Notes under the pieces: model-generated
What the model was told of the DNA's origin: nothing
Databases searched by the model: none
The model's input: the letters and a program-made list of their open reading frames with translations, nothing else
In this document: positions 35,262-42,772 of the stretch, one piece after another
Position numbering within the stretch: position 1 is the stretch's first letter
Layout of the letters: each line of letters starts with the position of its first letter
Position numbers and translations under genes: made by a program
Assembly: GCF_000215975.1 (NCBI RefSeq)
Contig: NC_015682.1
Span: 1,488,001-1,552,000 of the forward strand
Source of the DNA: Thermodesulfobacterium geofontis OPF15
Lineage (GTDB): Bacteria; Desulfobacterota; Thermodesulfobacteria; Thermodesulfobacteriales; Thermodesulfobacteriaceae
DNA length: 64,000 nucleotides
Reading direction: 5' to 3'

Positions 35262-35698
35262 AAATAAAAGTTTGGAAAAAAGATCCCAGAGCCCAAATAT
35301 TAAAAAAGAGCACTGAACAATCTGTAGGATATGATCTATTTGCTTTGGAAGAAGTTTCTATAGAGCCTGGTGAATTTGTTCTTATTAGAACAGGCCTGGT
35401 AATAAAAACAGAACCTCCTTATGCCCTTTTTATTTTCCCAAGATCTTCTCTTTTTAAAAATAAAAGCTTGATAATGCCAAATTCTGCTGGTATTATAGAT
35501 TTTGACTATTGTGGAGAAGAGGATGAGATAAAAATTCCTGTATTAAATTTAGGAAAAGAGAAAGTGATCGTAAAGGCTCATGAAAAAATAGCTCAAGCTG
35601 TATTTATTAAAATCGGAAATCCTGAAATAGAAGAAATACCTATTCCTCCTAAATCTTCTTCAAGAGGCGGATTTGGATCTACTGGGGGTTGGAAATAA
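35258..35698 (+). CDS. dut: Deoxyuridine 5'-triphosphate nucleotidohydrolase
   Basis: Trimeric dUTPase that removes dUTP and provides dUMP. All five family motifs can be recognised in order: SVGYDLFA, FPRSSL, NSAGIIDFDYCGEEDE, HEKIAQAVF and the flexible RGGFGSTGG at the C-terminus. The 146-residue length is typical. The normal DYRGE is DYCGE here, with the catalytic aspartate kept. The gene overlaps rex by 4 bases, and the tRNA-Arg gene begins one base after its stop, so the tRNA is probably processed from the operon transcript. Confidence 0.88.
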   Translation: MKIKVWKKDPRAQILKKSTEQSVGYDLFALEEVSIEPGEFVLIRTGLVIKTEPPYALFIFPRSSLFKNKSLIMPNSAGIIDFDYCGEEDEIKIPVLNLGKEKVIVKAHEKIAQAVFIKIGNPEIEEIPIPPKSSSRGGFGSTGGWK

Positions 35699-35699
35699 T

Positions 35700-35772
35700 G
35701 AGCCTGTAGCTCAGAGGATAGAGCGTGGGGCTCCGGACCCCAAGGTCGGGGGTTCAAATCCCCCCAGGCTCA
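35700..35772 (+). tRNA. tRNA-Arg, anticodon CCG
   Basis: A complete cloverleaf folds by eye. The acceptor arm is GAGCCTG with CAGGCTC, the D arm GCTC/GAGC, and the anticodon stem TGGGG/CCCCA with loop CTCCGGA (anticodon CCG). The T arm is GGGGG TTCAAAT CCCCC, with A as discriminator base. CCA is not encoded. The anticodon reads the CGG arginine codon, rare in this AT-rich genome. It lies 1 base after the dut stop and directly abuts the stop codon of the convergent superoxide dismutase gene. Confidence 0.95.
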
Positions 35773-36351
35773 TTATTTTATAATTCTTTTTTCAACTTCA
35801 TTCCAATTAATATTATCAAAAAAAGTCTTAATATAGTCTTTCTTTTTAAGCCCATAATCAATTATATAGGCATGTTCAAAAACATCCATAACTAAAAGAG
35901 GGTTACCCCCTGCTGGATGCCCTATATCATGTTCATTTATCCAAAAATTTATTAATTTACCAGTGTAAATATCTTGATACAAAATAACCCAACCTATCCC
36001 ACGCATCAAACCAATACCTATAAATTCTTTTTTCCAATTTTCAAAGCTTCCAAACTGCTCATTTATTAGTTTAGAAAGGATTCCCTCTTGAGGAAAAATT
36101 CCATTTCCTCCTAAATTTTCAAAATAAAGCTCATGAAGACGCATACCATTCCACTCCCAACCCAATCTCCTTTTAAGTTCTGCAAATTCTGGAGTCCCAA
36201 CTTCATCTTCTTCAAACATTTTCATTAGTGCTTCTAATAACTTGTTACAGTTAGTAACATATCCATTATATAAAGTAAAATGATTTTTCAAAAGAATTTC
36301 GCTAAAACCTTTCATTCCAACTAACTTAGAATAGTCTTTTGCCTCATACAT
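35773..36351 (-). CDS. sodB: Superoxide dismutase, Fe/Mn family
   Basis: Dismutates superoxide in the cytoplasm. The metal ligands are recognisable: the first histidine in LKNHFTLYNGYV, the second in GMRLHELYFENLGG, and aspartate and histidine in VMDVFEHAYIIDYG. The usual GSGW segment is replaced by RGIGWVILYQD. The 192-residue length is normal. The metal (iron or manganese) cannot be set from sequence alone; iron is likely in an anaerobe. It lies just downstream of the broken rubrerythrin-like gene, forming an oxidative-stress pair, and its stop abuts the 3' end of the convergent tRNA-Arg gene. Ribosome site GGGGGG precedes the ATG. Confidence 0.9.
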   Translation of the reverse strand: MYEAKDYSKLVGMKGFSEILLKNHFTLYNGYVTNCNKLLEALMKMFEEDEVGTPEFAELKRRLGWEWNGMRLHELYFENLGGNGIFPQEGILSKLINEQFGSFENWKKEFIGIGLMRGIGWVILYQDIYTGKLINFWINEHDIGHPAGGNPLLVMDVFEHAYIIDYGLKKKDYIKTFFDNINWNEVEKRIIK

Positions 36352-36393
36352 TTTTTATCCCCCCTCTAATTTTTTTATTTTATAAACCAAGAA

Positions 36394-36851
36394 TCAAGCT
36401 CCCTCAAGTCCCCAATGTTCTTTAAAAGTATGCCAAGAGGTGGGATCTTTTAAAAGAAGCGTTTAACCTTAGGATCTTTAATTTTTTCAGAAAGTTTTTG
36501 ATAATATTTTACAGATTTTTCCTCAAAGCTTAAAGCTTCTTCCAAAGCTGCAATGTCAGTTTCAACTCCTGCTACCTTTTCAAGCTGTTTTAGATCAAAA
36601 ACTGGATTAAATTGCTTTTTTGACACTTTAGTAATATATTGAGGTAGCTTCTTTTTTTGTTGAAAAAATTGGTAAATTTCTCTTATTTTCTCTGAATGAA
36701 GATCTTCTTCATAAGCCAGATGTTTAAATAATTCTTTAACTGAAGGAATAAGTGTTTTCTCTGCTGCTTTAAGATAAAATTGTTTCCCTTCTAATTCTTC
36801 TAATTCTAATTCTTCAGCTTTTAAAAGTGCTTCTAATAATTTTTCAGACAT
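36394..36851 (-). pseudogene. Rubrerythrin-like ferritin-family gene broken by internal deletion
   Basis: The first 133 codons encode a four-helix di-iron protein, with ligands in LELEELEGKQFY, AYEEDLHSEKI (first ExxH) and ALSFEEKSVKYY. The frame runs to DPKVKRFF and stops at 36450. Another frame of the next 57 bases reads LKDPTSWHTFKEHWGLEGA and then stop (36394), the typical C-terminal end of this family. Missing between them is the helix carrying the second EExxH, so roughly 20 codons were lost together with the frame. A good promoter and ribosome site (AAGGAG) remain. The truncated 133-residue product probably cannot hold a di-iron site. An assembly error is the main alternative. Confidence 0.8.
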
Positions 36852-36889
36852 GAAGAACTCCTTAAAATAATCATTTTGAAATTAAAAAA

Positions 36890-36918
36890 ATTATAAAAAA
36901 CAAATAAATAAAAGTCAA
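36890..36918 (-). promoter_or_regulatory. Strong promoter of the rubrerythrin-like gene and sodB
   Basis: On the minus strand TTGACT (36918-36913), a 17-base spacer and a perfect TATAAT (36895-36890) lie about 40 bases before the ATG at 36851. It is the best sigma-70-type promoter in the window. It would drive the broken gene and probably sodB behind it. No clear PerR or Fur palindrome was evident. Confidence 0.65.
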
Positions 36919-37031
36919 GTTAATATATTTGGTTGTGGATCAAAAGCTTAAAAACAAATTGAAACACAAATTTTTAAAAATAAGAAGATTTAAGGGGTAA
37001 TATGAAAGATTTTAACTATGGGAAAGAATAT

Positions 37032-37392
37032 TGGTGGAGGCGGCGGGAATTGAACCCGCGTCCGGAGATAGTTCAGGTTAAACTTCTACAGGCTTAGCCT
37101 GTGTTTTGATTTCTCGTAGAAAGCCAGGCACAGGCACCTAAGCTTTCTACCAGGTAGGTTTTTTTCTCGGCTAAAGGAACCCTACCAATTCCTTTAGCCA
37201 AAGCCTGTTTAGGTCACACACCTTTAGACCCACAGGCAAGGTCTAAAGATGCGTGGCAGCTTTTTCTATTAAGCTGCCAAAGCGTAGGAGTATTCGTCGG
37301 CAGTTGTGTTTTTGCACCCTATTTAACGTGGGGGGTGCGACCACGGCCTGCAGTTTAACCCTACCTATCCCCGTCGAGCCCTCTTCGCCCCC
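37032..37392 (-). ncRNA. ssrA: Transfer-messenger RNA
   Basis: The 361-base RNA begins GGGGGCGAAGAGGGCTCGAC and ends with a T-arm-like GCGGGTTCAATTCCCGC and an encoded CCA. The two ends pair as an alanine acceptor arm with the G-U signal typical of tmRNA. The tag frame ends ADEYSYALAA then a double stop (TAA TAG), at 37269-37316 if the resume codon is the TGC two bases after TAG, as E. coli spacing suggests. That gives 15 encoded residues, CKNTTADEYSYALAA, plus the charged alanine. Pseudoknot-like GC stems (AGCCTG/CAGGCT and others) fill the 3' half. It rescues stalled ribosomes with SmpB, which is not in the window. Confidence 0.95.
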
Positions 37393-37438
37393 ATTTTTCA
37401 AAGAACTTTAATTTAAAATAACCCTTTTTTTATAAATT

Positions 37439-38896
37439 TCAAGCTTTAATATTAGAATCGGCAAAAAATGACTCTACAATATTTATAAATTCATTAACAA
37501 ATTTAGATGAACCTATAAGTTGAGGATAGATCTCAAGCAAATTCTCATAATATTCCATTGATTTTTTATATTCCCCTGCTAATTTCGCACAGGTTGCTGC
37601 TTGGGAAAGAATTTGAGGAAGCTTTTTATAAGATGGAGCTTCTTCAAAAGCTTTTTCAATATAAAATAAAGCTTCTTTATAAAATTCAATATCCATAAGT
37701 TGCCGAGCAATCAATAAATAGGGATGAAGCTTTGTACTGGGACGATTAAGCCTAGCTCCAGGAATATGAACAATTACAGAAGAAATCCCAAGCATAGGAT
37801 GAGTTGTTTCTACTAAATATGCCTTTAATCCTTTTTTAGAAATTTTATTCAAAATATACTCTATTTCTACTTTAAAATCTGGATGAGAAAAATAAGGTAA
37901 GTGTTCAAATGAAATTTTTCCCCCTTTTAATAAAAATTTAGCATCATCTAAATCTTTAAATTTTAAAAAACAAAATGTAGGTCCTCCGGGTTTATTTAAA
38001 ATAAATTCTCGATAGAGAACTTGAGCTCTATGTTGAACTAACTCAGTTATAGCTCTTATTAAAGCTATATTTGGATTAGGATGGGTACCTGCAGCACCAT
38101 AAACTTTAAGAGTTGGTGTAGGAGCTAATGAATCATAAGCAATTATAGCTACGGTAGAAACCCCTAAATCTAAAGAAAAATCTTTTATAAATATTTCAAT
38201 TCCTGAAGATAAAATTTTTTTTAGTGAATCCTTTATCAATGGATTCTCGATAGAATCAATTTCAATAGTAGGAACTTCTAATCTTTCCTCCATAACGATA
38301 GAGATACAGTGTCTCTCAATAATTTCACATAAAGCTTGAAGTGTTGCTTCTTCTAAGGTATTTCCTGCTGCCCAACCTGTTGTTCCATAAATTCTATAAA
38401 ACCAGTATAAGGGGAAGATTACTTTTTTAGATTCTATAAGGTCATAAGCTTCAACCCAACGCAATTTAATATTTTTTAATTCTTCTAAGAAGCTATTTTC
38501 TCTAAAAACACTATGTAAGGGAAAAAGTAAAGATTCAAGAGGTATAGTATTTCCTTTTAGGTTAATATAGGAATCTATAAAGGGATTGGCATTTAATAAA
38601 AAAGAGAAATTACTATACCTTTCTATCAATTCCATAAGGGCACTTGCTTCTGCTTGTTCAGGAGTTATACCTTTACCAAAACTATCTCCTACTCCCAAAC
38701 TCTTACTTATTTCTTCCTCGACTCTATATAAATATACGGGTATACCTATTCTATCTAAATTATCTATCCTTAAAACTTCTTTGAGGATAGGTTTTTCAGT
38801 TTGATTAAGTTTTTTAAAGACTTTTTCTATTGTTTCAATGGGAGAACAAGCTTTTTCCTGAGCATAGGTATATTTTTTAAGACAAGACTTAAGCAT
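37439..38896 (-). CDS. YcaO-domain protein with short TPR tail (second of two)
   Basis: A 485-residue paralogue of the YcaO-TPR protein at 29153-30895. ATP-site elements are present (GKGITPEQAEASALMELIER, GWAAGNTLEEATLQALCEII, GAAGTHPNPNIALIRALTEL). The C-terminus has about two TPR-like helices pairs (KEALFYIEKAFEEAP, GEYKKSMEYYENLLEIYP) instead of four. There is no TfuA or ocin-precursor gene beside it and no PxPxP end, so a RiPP role is unlikely. It is encoded 4 bases after the ComEA-like gene. dsrC lies just upstream of that but is separated by a terminator. A shared function with the other YcaO-TPR protein, perhaps thioamidation of a specific protein, is inference. Confidence 0.83.
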   Translation of the reverse strand: MLKSCLKKYTYAQEKACSPIETIEKVFKKLNQTEKPILKEVLRIDNLDRIGIPVYLYRVEEEISKSLGVGDSFGKGITPEQAEASALMELIERYSNFSFLLNANPFIDSYINLKGNTIPLESLLFPLHSVFRENSFLEELKNIKLRWVEAYDLIESKKVIFPLYWFYRIYGTTGWAAGNTLEEATLQALCEIIERHCISIVMEERLEVPTIEIDSIENPLIKDSLKKILSSGIEIFIKDFSLDLGVSTVAIIAYDSLAPTPTLKVYGAAGTHPNPNIALIRAITELVQHRAQVLYREFILNKPGGPTFCFLKFKDLDDAKFLLKGGKISFEHLPYFSHPDFKVEIEYILNKISKKGLKAYLVETTHPMLGISSVIVHIPGARLNRPSTKLHPYLLIARQLMDIEFYKEALFYIEKAFEEAPSYKKLPQILSQAATCAKLAGEYKKSMEYYENLLEIYPQLIGSSKFVNEFINIVESFFADSNIKA

Positions 38897-38900
38897 AAAG

Positions 38901-39317
38901 TTATTCTAATTTTTTAAGAGTATTTCTATATTTTTCAGGTACAGTTTCAGGAAATTGGGTATAATGAATTATTCCTTTTTCGTCTTTATAATAATAAATT
39001 TCTAAAGACTTTTCTTGCTCTTTAGAAATATCTGGAGAATTTGTTTTTTCTTTATTAATTTTTAAATATTTCTTAATTTGTTCAAGCTTTTTGGGACCTA
39101 TTCCTTTAACTTTTAATAACTCTTCAATAGACCTGAAGGGGCCGTTTTTTTCTCTATATTCAACAATATTTTTGGCTATTTTTGGACCTATTCCAGGTAG
39201 TTTTTCTAACTCTTCAACTGTAGCCTGATTAATATCTATTTTGTTTGTAGAAAAAGAATAAAAAGGAATAAGTAAAAATAAAATAACTATAAAAATTGAT
39301 TTAATAAAAGAAAACAT
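38901..39317 (-). CDS. ComEA-like helix-hairpin-helix protein with DUF4124-like tail
   Basis: A 138-residue exported protein. The N-terminal hydrophobic stretch (SIFIVILFLLIPFYSF) is a signal peptide or anchor. Two helix-hairpin-helix motifs follow, QATVEELEKLPGIGPKIAKN and IEELLKVKGIGPKKLEQI, the DNA-binding pattern of ComEA. The C-terminal part, YYYKDEKGIIHYTQFPETVP, resembles the DUF4124 module often found on secreted proteins. It could bind incoming DNA for the ComEC channel encoded at 56792-59182. It starts just behind the dsrC terminator and has weak initiation signals. Confidence 0.8.
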   Translation of the reverse strand: MFSFIKSIFIVILFLLIPFYSFSTNKIDINQATVEELEKLPGIGPKIAKNIVEYREKNGPFRSIEELLKVKGIGPKKLEQIKKYLKINKEKTNSPDISKEQEKSLEIYYYKDEKGIIHYTQFPETVPEKYRNTLKKLE

Positions 39318-39328
39318 TTATAAAAAGT

Positions 39329-39374
39329 TATATAAGGGGAGAGAAGTATAAAAACTTCTTGCTCCCCTTATATA
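39329..39374 (-). terminator. Rho-independent terminator after dsrC
   Basis: A long interrupted hairpin: TATATAAGGGGAG (39329-39341) pairs with CTCCCCTTATATA (39362-39374), and AGAAGT with ACTTCT inside, with a small TG bulge. In dsrC sense it is followed by CTTTTTATAA. It separates dsrC from the ComEA-like and YcaO genes, whose start lies 12 bases further on. Confidence 0.85.
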
Positions 39375-39399
39375 GGAAATTTTTAATTTGATAACTTAA

Positions 39400-39720
39400 T
39401 TATACACAACCTGTTGGTTTAGGAAGACCTGCCATTTTACAAGCACCTTTACCAGGACCAGAAGGAAAGAGTTCATAAATTTTCTTTAAAGGATAGCCAG
39501 TCACTTTAGAAAAAATTCTAACCATGGGTGCAACACCATTTTTCCTGTAATAATCCTGGAGAAATTTAATGCATTTCCAATGCTCCTCTGTGAGCTCTTG
39601 AATACCCTCTAAATGTTTTACATAATCTACCCATTCTGGACACCATTCATCTAAACCACCCTGTAAGAAACCATCCTCATCAACCTCAAATTTCTTACCT
39701 TTCCATTCTACTATTGGCAT
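39400..39720 (-). CDS. dsrC: DsrC sulfur-carrier protein
   Basis: Small cytoplasmic sulfur carrier that receives the DsrAB product as a trisulfide and hands it to membrane-bound reductases with CCG-domain subunits. The 106-residue protein ends GPGKGACKMAGLPKPTGCV, with both redox cysteines (C94 and C105, ten residues apart), so it is a true DsrC rather than TusE. DEWCPEWVDYVKHLEGI and EEHWKCIKFLQDYYRKNG are family hallmarks. It is monocistronic, with promoter TTGACA, strong ribosome site GGGAGGTG and a terminator, fitting its high abundance. dsrAB is not in the window. Confidence 0.95.
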   Translation of the reverse strand: MPIVEWKGKKFEVDEDGFLQGGLDEWCPEWVDYVKHLEGIQELTEEHWKCIKFLQDYYRKNGVAPMVRIFSKVTGYPLKKIYELFPSGPGKGACKMAGLPKPTGCV

Positions 39721-39758
39721 AGAACCACCTCCCTTTTTAATTTTTTCATTTGAAATAT

Positions 39759-39787
39759 ATTTTTATATATTTTTAAAAAATTGTCAA
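39759..39787 (-). promoter_or_regulatory. Promoter of dsrC
   Basis: On the minus strand a perfect TTGACA (39787-39782) stands about 60 bases before the dsrC ATG. The -10 box lies in an AT-only run (AAAAAT at a 17-base spacing, or TATAAA at 14 bases), so its exact place is uncertain. The -35 match and strong ribosome site suggest high expression. Confidence 0.5.
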
Positions 39788-39801
39788 GAGTTGTAAAATC
39801 T

Positions 39802-40251
39802 TTAAATTTCTTTAATTACAGGTACCTCATCACATTCTGGAAATTTACTACATCTTATACAATCAGCCCAAACTTTATGAGGTAACTCATTTTTAGTTAT
39901 TTTTCTAAACCCCAATTTTTCAAAAAATTCAGGTACTCTGGTTAAAGCAAATACTTTTGGAATTTCTAAAATTTTAGCCTCTTCTATACAAGCTTCTACT
40001 AATTGAATACCTATTCCTCTTTTTTGATATTCTTCACTTACTACTAAAGATCTTATTTCTGCTAAATCTTCCCAGCAAATATGAAGAGCACAAGCACCTA
40101 CGATTAAATCCTTATCTTCATAAACAAAAAAATCTCTTAAATGTTCATAAAGTTCTGCTAAGGGACGAGGCAATACATCTCCTTTTTTGGAAAAATGTAA
40201 TATAAGTCTATAAATATATTTAATATCTGAAATTTTAGCTTTTCTTAACAT
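39802..40251 (-). CDS. argA: Short N-acetyltransferase, ArgA-like (GNAT)
   Basis: A 149-residue GNAT acetyltransferase. The acetyl-CoA site is VSEEYQKRGIGIQLVEACI, with LAEIRSLVV before it. The end, HKVWADCIRCSKFPECDE, with the cysteine pattern, is characteristic of the short ArgA-type N-acetylglutamate synthases of deltaproteobacteria and relatives, which lack the kinase-like domain. It would supply N-acetylglutamate for arginine synthesis. The gene lies 5 bases from the SPOR-protein gene, which follows argS. A different amine acetyltransferase remains possible. Confidence 0.72.
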   Translation of the reverse strand: MLRKAKISDIKYIYRLILHFSKKGDVLPRPLAELYEHLRDFFVYEDKDLIVGACALHICWEDLAEIRSLVVSEEYQKRGIGIQLVEACIEEAKILEIPKVFALTRVPEFFEKLGFRKITKNELPHKVWADCIRCSKFPECDEVPVIKEI

Positions 40252-40256
40252 TAAAA

Positions 40257-40904
40257 TTATTTTATTTCGGTTACAAAAGGATGCTCTACATTCAAATCTT
40301 TGGCTATTTGGGTAATATATTTTTTTGCTTCTTCTTTAGTTGAATATTTTCCTACATATACTTTATATAAAATTTCACCATTAGTTTTATATTCTTTCAT
40401 AAATGCTTTATATCCTTTGGATATAGCATTATCTTTTAATTTTTCAGCAATTTCTTTTTTTGAAAAAGCACCTATTTGAACAGAATAAAATACTGTAGGA
40501 ATTTCTTTAATCTGAGTAGCGATTTTAGCTACTTCTTTTTTTTGATACTTAGCTTTCTTTTTTTGTTCTACTGGAACTTCTTTTTTAGCAATCTCTTCTT
40601 TAACCGGTTTTTCAGAAGATGGAGGTGGTGAAATTTTTACAGGTGCAGGTGGGGTAGTCTCATTTGATACTGAAGGTGCTGGGGGTGGTGTAGTTTCATT
40701 TGATAAAACCACTGGAGGGGTACTTGGAGCTTGAGAGGGAACAGGTTGTTCTAGTACTATTTCTTCTTTTTGTGCCTTCTTTTCTATTTTAGTTCCTACC
40801 CATACCCCTATTACAAAACTCCAAATTAAAAGAGACAAACCAAATAAGATAATAAAAACCAAAGCTAATCTACTAACTTCAATTTTAACTTTTTTTTCTT
40901 CCAT
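40257..40904 (-). CDS. SPOR-domain membrane protein, FtsN/DedD-like
   Basis: A 215-residue envelope protein with one N-terminal transmembrane helix (LALVFIILFGLSLLIWSFVIG, residues about 13-33). It continues with a proline-, threonine- and lysine-rich linker (repeated TTPPAP and PPPS units, residues about 50-115). The C-terminal SPOR domain follows (VFYSVQIGAFSKKEIAEKL, YKVYVGKYSTKEEAKKYI). SPOR domains bind denuded glycan strands at the division site. The gene lies 14 bases after argS, without a functional link. Confidence 0.85.
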   Translation of the reverse strand: MEEKKVKIEVSRLALVFIILFGLSLLIWSFVIGVWVGTKIEKKAQKEEIVLEQPVPSQAPSTPPVVLSNETTPPPAPSVSNETTPPAPVKISPPPSSEKPVKEEIAKKEVPVEQKKKAKYQKKEVAKIATQIKEIPTVFYSVQIGAFSKKEIAEKLKDNAISKGYKAFMKEYKTNGEILYKVYVGKYSTKEEAKKYITQIAKDLNVEHPFVTEIK

Positions 40905-40918
40905 CCCCTACCCCCTTT

Positions 40919-42571
40919 TTACATTTTTTTAGGAGCTGATACTCCTAAAAGCTCTAATCCATTTTTTAAAATTATTTTGCAAGCTAAACATAAACCAAGA
41001 CGTGCATAAGTAAGAGACAAATCTTCTGTTAAAATTCTATATTTAGAATAGTATTCATGAAACTGTTTAGCAAGTTCAAGAAGATAGTAGGTAATTTTAT
41101 AAGGTGCTAAAGATTGAGAAGCAGATTCTATCACTTCTTGAAATTCTTCAAATTTTTTTAACAATTCAATTTCTTCTTTTTCATTAATTTTTTTAAAATC
41201 TACATTTTTCCAAGATATTTCATTTATACCACTTTCTTTTGCTTTTTCAAAGATACTACAAATACGGGCATGAGCATACTGTACATAATAAACTGGATTT
41301 TCTTGAGATTGTTTTTTTGCAAGTTCAAGATCAAAATCTAAAGGGGAGTCAGCTGATCTGGAAAGGAAAATAAATCTTGTTGCATCAACACCAACTTCTT
41401 TTACCAATTCTTTTAATTCTAAAAATTCTCCTTCACGAGTAGACATGCTCTTTTTCTCTCCGCTTTCAATTAAATTAACCATTTGAATAAGGAGTATTTT
41501 TAATCTCTCCTGATCAATTCCAAAAGCTTGTAAAGCTGCTTTTAATCTGCTAATATAACCATGATGATCAGCACCCCATATATTTATAGCTATATCAAAA
41601 TTTCTCTCCATAAATTTTTCATAATGATAAGCTATATCTCCAGTAAAATAAGTAGCTTCTCCATTAGAACGTATTAGAACCCTATCTTTTTCGTCTCCAA
41701 AAAGAGTAGCTTTAAACCACAAAGCTCCTTCTTTTTCATAAATTAATCCCTTTTCTTTTAAAATATTTAGAACCTTATCCACTTTACTATTTTCATAAAG
41801 GGAACTTTCTGAATACCAATTATCATAAAAAACTCCAAAATTTTCAAGGTCTCTTTTTATATCTTCTAAAATCAATTTTATAGCCAACTCTTTACAAACT
41901 TTGATAGCTTTTTCTTTTTCCATAAAAATCAAATCTGGATATAAATTAAGGACCTCTTTAGCGATATCATAAATATACTTTCCTTTATAGTAATCTTCAG
42001 GAAATTGTATATTTTCTCCTGAAAGTTCTTTGGCTCTTAAATAAACCGATTCCCCCAAAATATCCATTTGAGTTCCTTTGTCATTAATGTAGTATTCCTT
42101 GGTTACTTTATACCCTGTAAAGTTGAGTACCCTTGCCAATGAATCACCATAAGCTGCTCCTCTACCATGACCTATATGAAGAGGTCCTGTAGGATTAGCT
42201 GAAACAAATTCAATAAGTACTTTCTTTCCCTTCCCCAAATCTATTTTTCCATATTCATCTTTTAATTCCAAAATCTTCTTTAAATTTTCTATATAATATT
42301 GAGGGGAAATCCAAAAATTTATAAAACCAGGATTAACTACATCTATTTGAGAAAAAATAGGTGTCTTTTCTTTAAGTTTTGAAGCTAATTTGTTAGCTAT
42401 TTCCATAGGAGAAAAATTTAGCTTATTTTTTAAGACTAAGGCTACATTAGTAGCATAATCTCCATAAATTTCTTTTTTTGGTTTTTCTATTTCAAAAACA
42501 AGCTCTCCTATTTCTCCAAAAAGTTCTTTGATAGCTTCCTCAATAAGTTCTTTAATCTTTCTTTTTATCAC
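40919..42571 (-). CDS. argS: Arginyl-tRNA synthetase
   Basis: Class I synthetase charging tRNA-Arg. The HIGH motif appears as ANPTGPLHIGHGRGAAYGD, and KMSKS is represented by the SGEKKSMSTREGE segment. The N-terminal Arg-S domain (residues about 1-90) and the C-terminal DALR anticodon-binding domain (QYAHARICSIFEKA onward) are present. It ends LLGVSAPKKM. The length of 550 residues is complete. It overlaps the end of the small cysteine-rich protein gene by 20 bases. tRNA-Arg(CCG) of this window is one of its substrates. Confidence 0.94.
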   Translation of the reverse strand: MIKRKIKELIEEAIKELFGEIGELVFEIEKPKKEIYGDYATNVALVLKNKLNFSPMEIANKLASKLKEKTPIFSQIDVVNPGFINFWISPQYYIENLKKILELKDEYGKIDLGKGKKVLIEFVSANPTGPLHIGHGRGAAYGDSLARVLNFTGYKVTKEYYINDKGTQMDILGESVYLRAKELSGENIQFPEDYYKGKYIYDIAKEVLNLYPDLIFMEKEKAIKVCKELAIKLILEDIKRDLENFGVFYDNWYSESSLYENSKVDKVLNILKEKGLIYEKEGALWFKATLFGDEKDRVLIRSNGEATYFTGDIAYHYEKFMERNFDIAINIWGADHHGYISRLKAALQAFGIDQERLKILLIQMVNLIESGEKKSMSTREGEFLELKELVKEVGVDATRFIFLSRSADSPLDFDLELAKKQSQENPVYYVQYAHARICSIFEKAKESGINEISWKNVDFKKINEKEEIELLKKFEEFQEVIESASQSLAPYKITYYLLELAKQFHEYYSKYRILTEDLSLTYARLGLCLACKIILKNGLELLGVSAPKKM

Positions 42572-42749
42572 TTTCTAACTCCTTTTTCTCTTTTTTAAGT
42601 TCTTTTAAAAGTTCTGGATCTGGAGTATAATCGGGACACTTTATAGGAGCGGTGCTATCAAAGGAAAACTGTTTGACACAAACACTTCTCCAAGCACATG
42701 TAGCACAAAGAATAGGTAGTTCTTTTTCTTGATTATTATTTTTTTCCAT
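42552..42749 (-). CDS. Small four-cysteine protein, 65 aa
   Basis: A 65-residue charged protein with four cysteines in CATCAWRSVCVKQF and KCPDYTPD, suggesting a metal site (zinc or an iron-sulfur cluster). The last 25 residues are an acidic and basic helix (KKEKKELESDKKKD). I recognise the CxxCxW pattern only as a small uncharacterised family seen in sulfate-reducing bacteria and cannot assign a function. The ATG follows AGGTT-type sequence; the gene overlaps argS by 20 bases, so it is coupled to its translation. Confidence 0.65.
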   Translation of the reverse strand: MEKNNNQEKELPILCATCAWRSVCVKQFSFDSTAPIKCPDYTPDPELLKELKKEKKELESDKKKD

Positions 42750-42772
42750 ATTTTAACCTTCCTCCAAAGTTT

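Noticed and set aside
36940-37060. Possible integrase attachment site at the 3' end of ssrA
   Set aside because: tmRNA ends are common integration sites, but I found no integrase, no repeat of the ssrA end and no foreign-looking genes nearby.
37002-37097. 31-codon plus-strand frame with a good ribosome site (AAGGGG) running into the 3' end of ssrA
   Set aside because: Most of it is antisense to the tmRNA acceptor and T-arm region, and its sequence is dictated by the RNA; no sign of a separate protein family.
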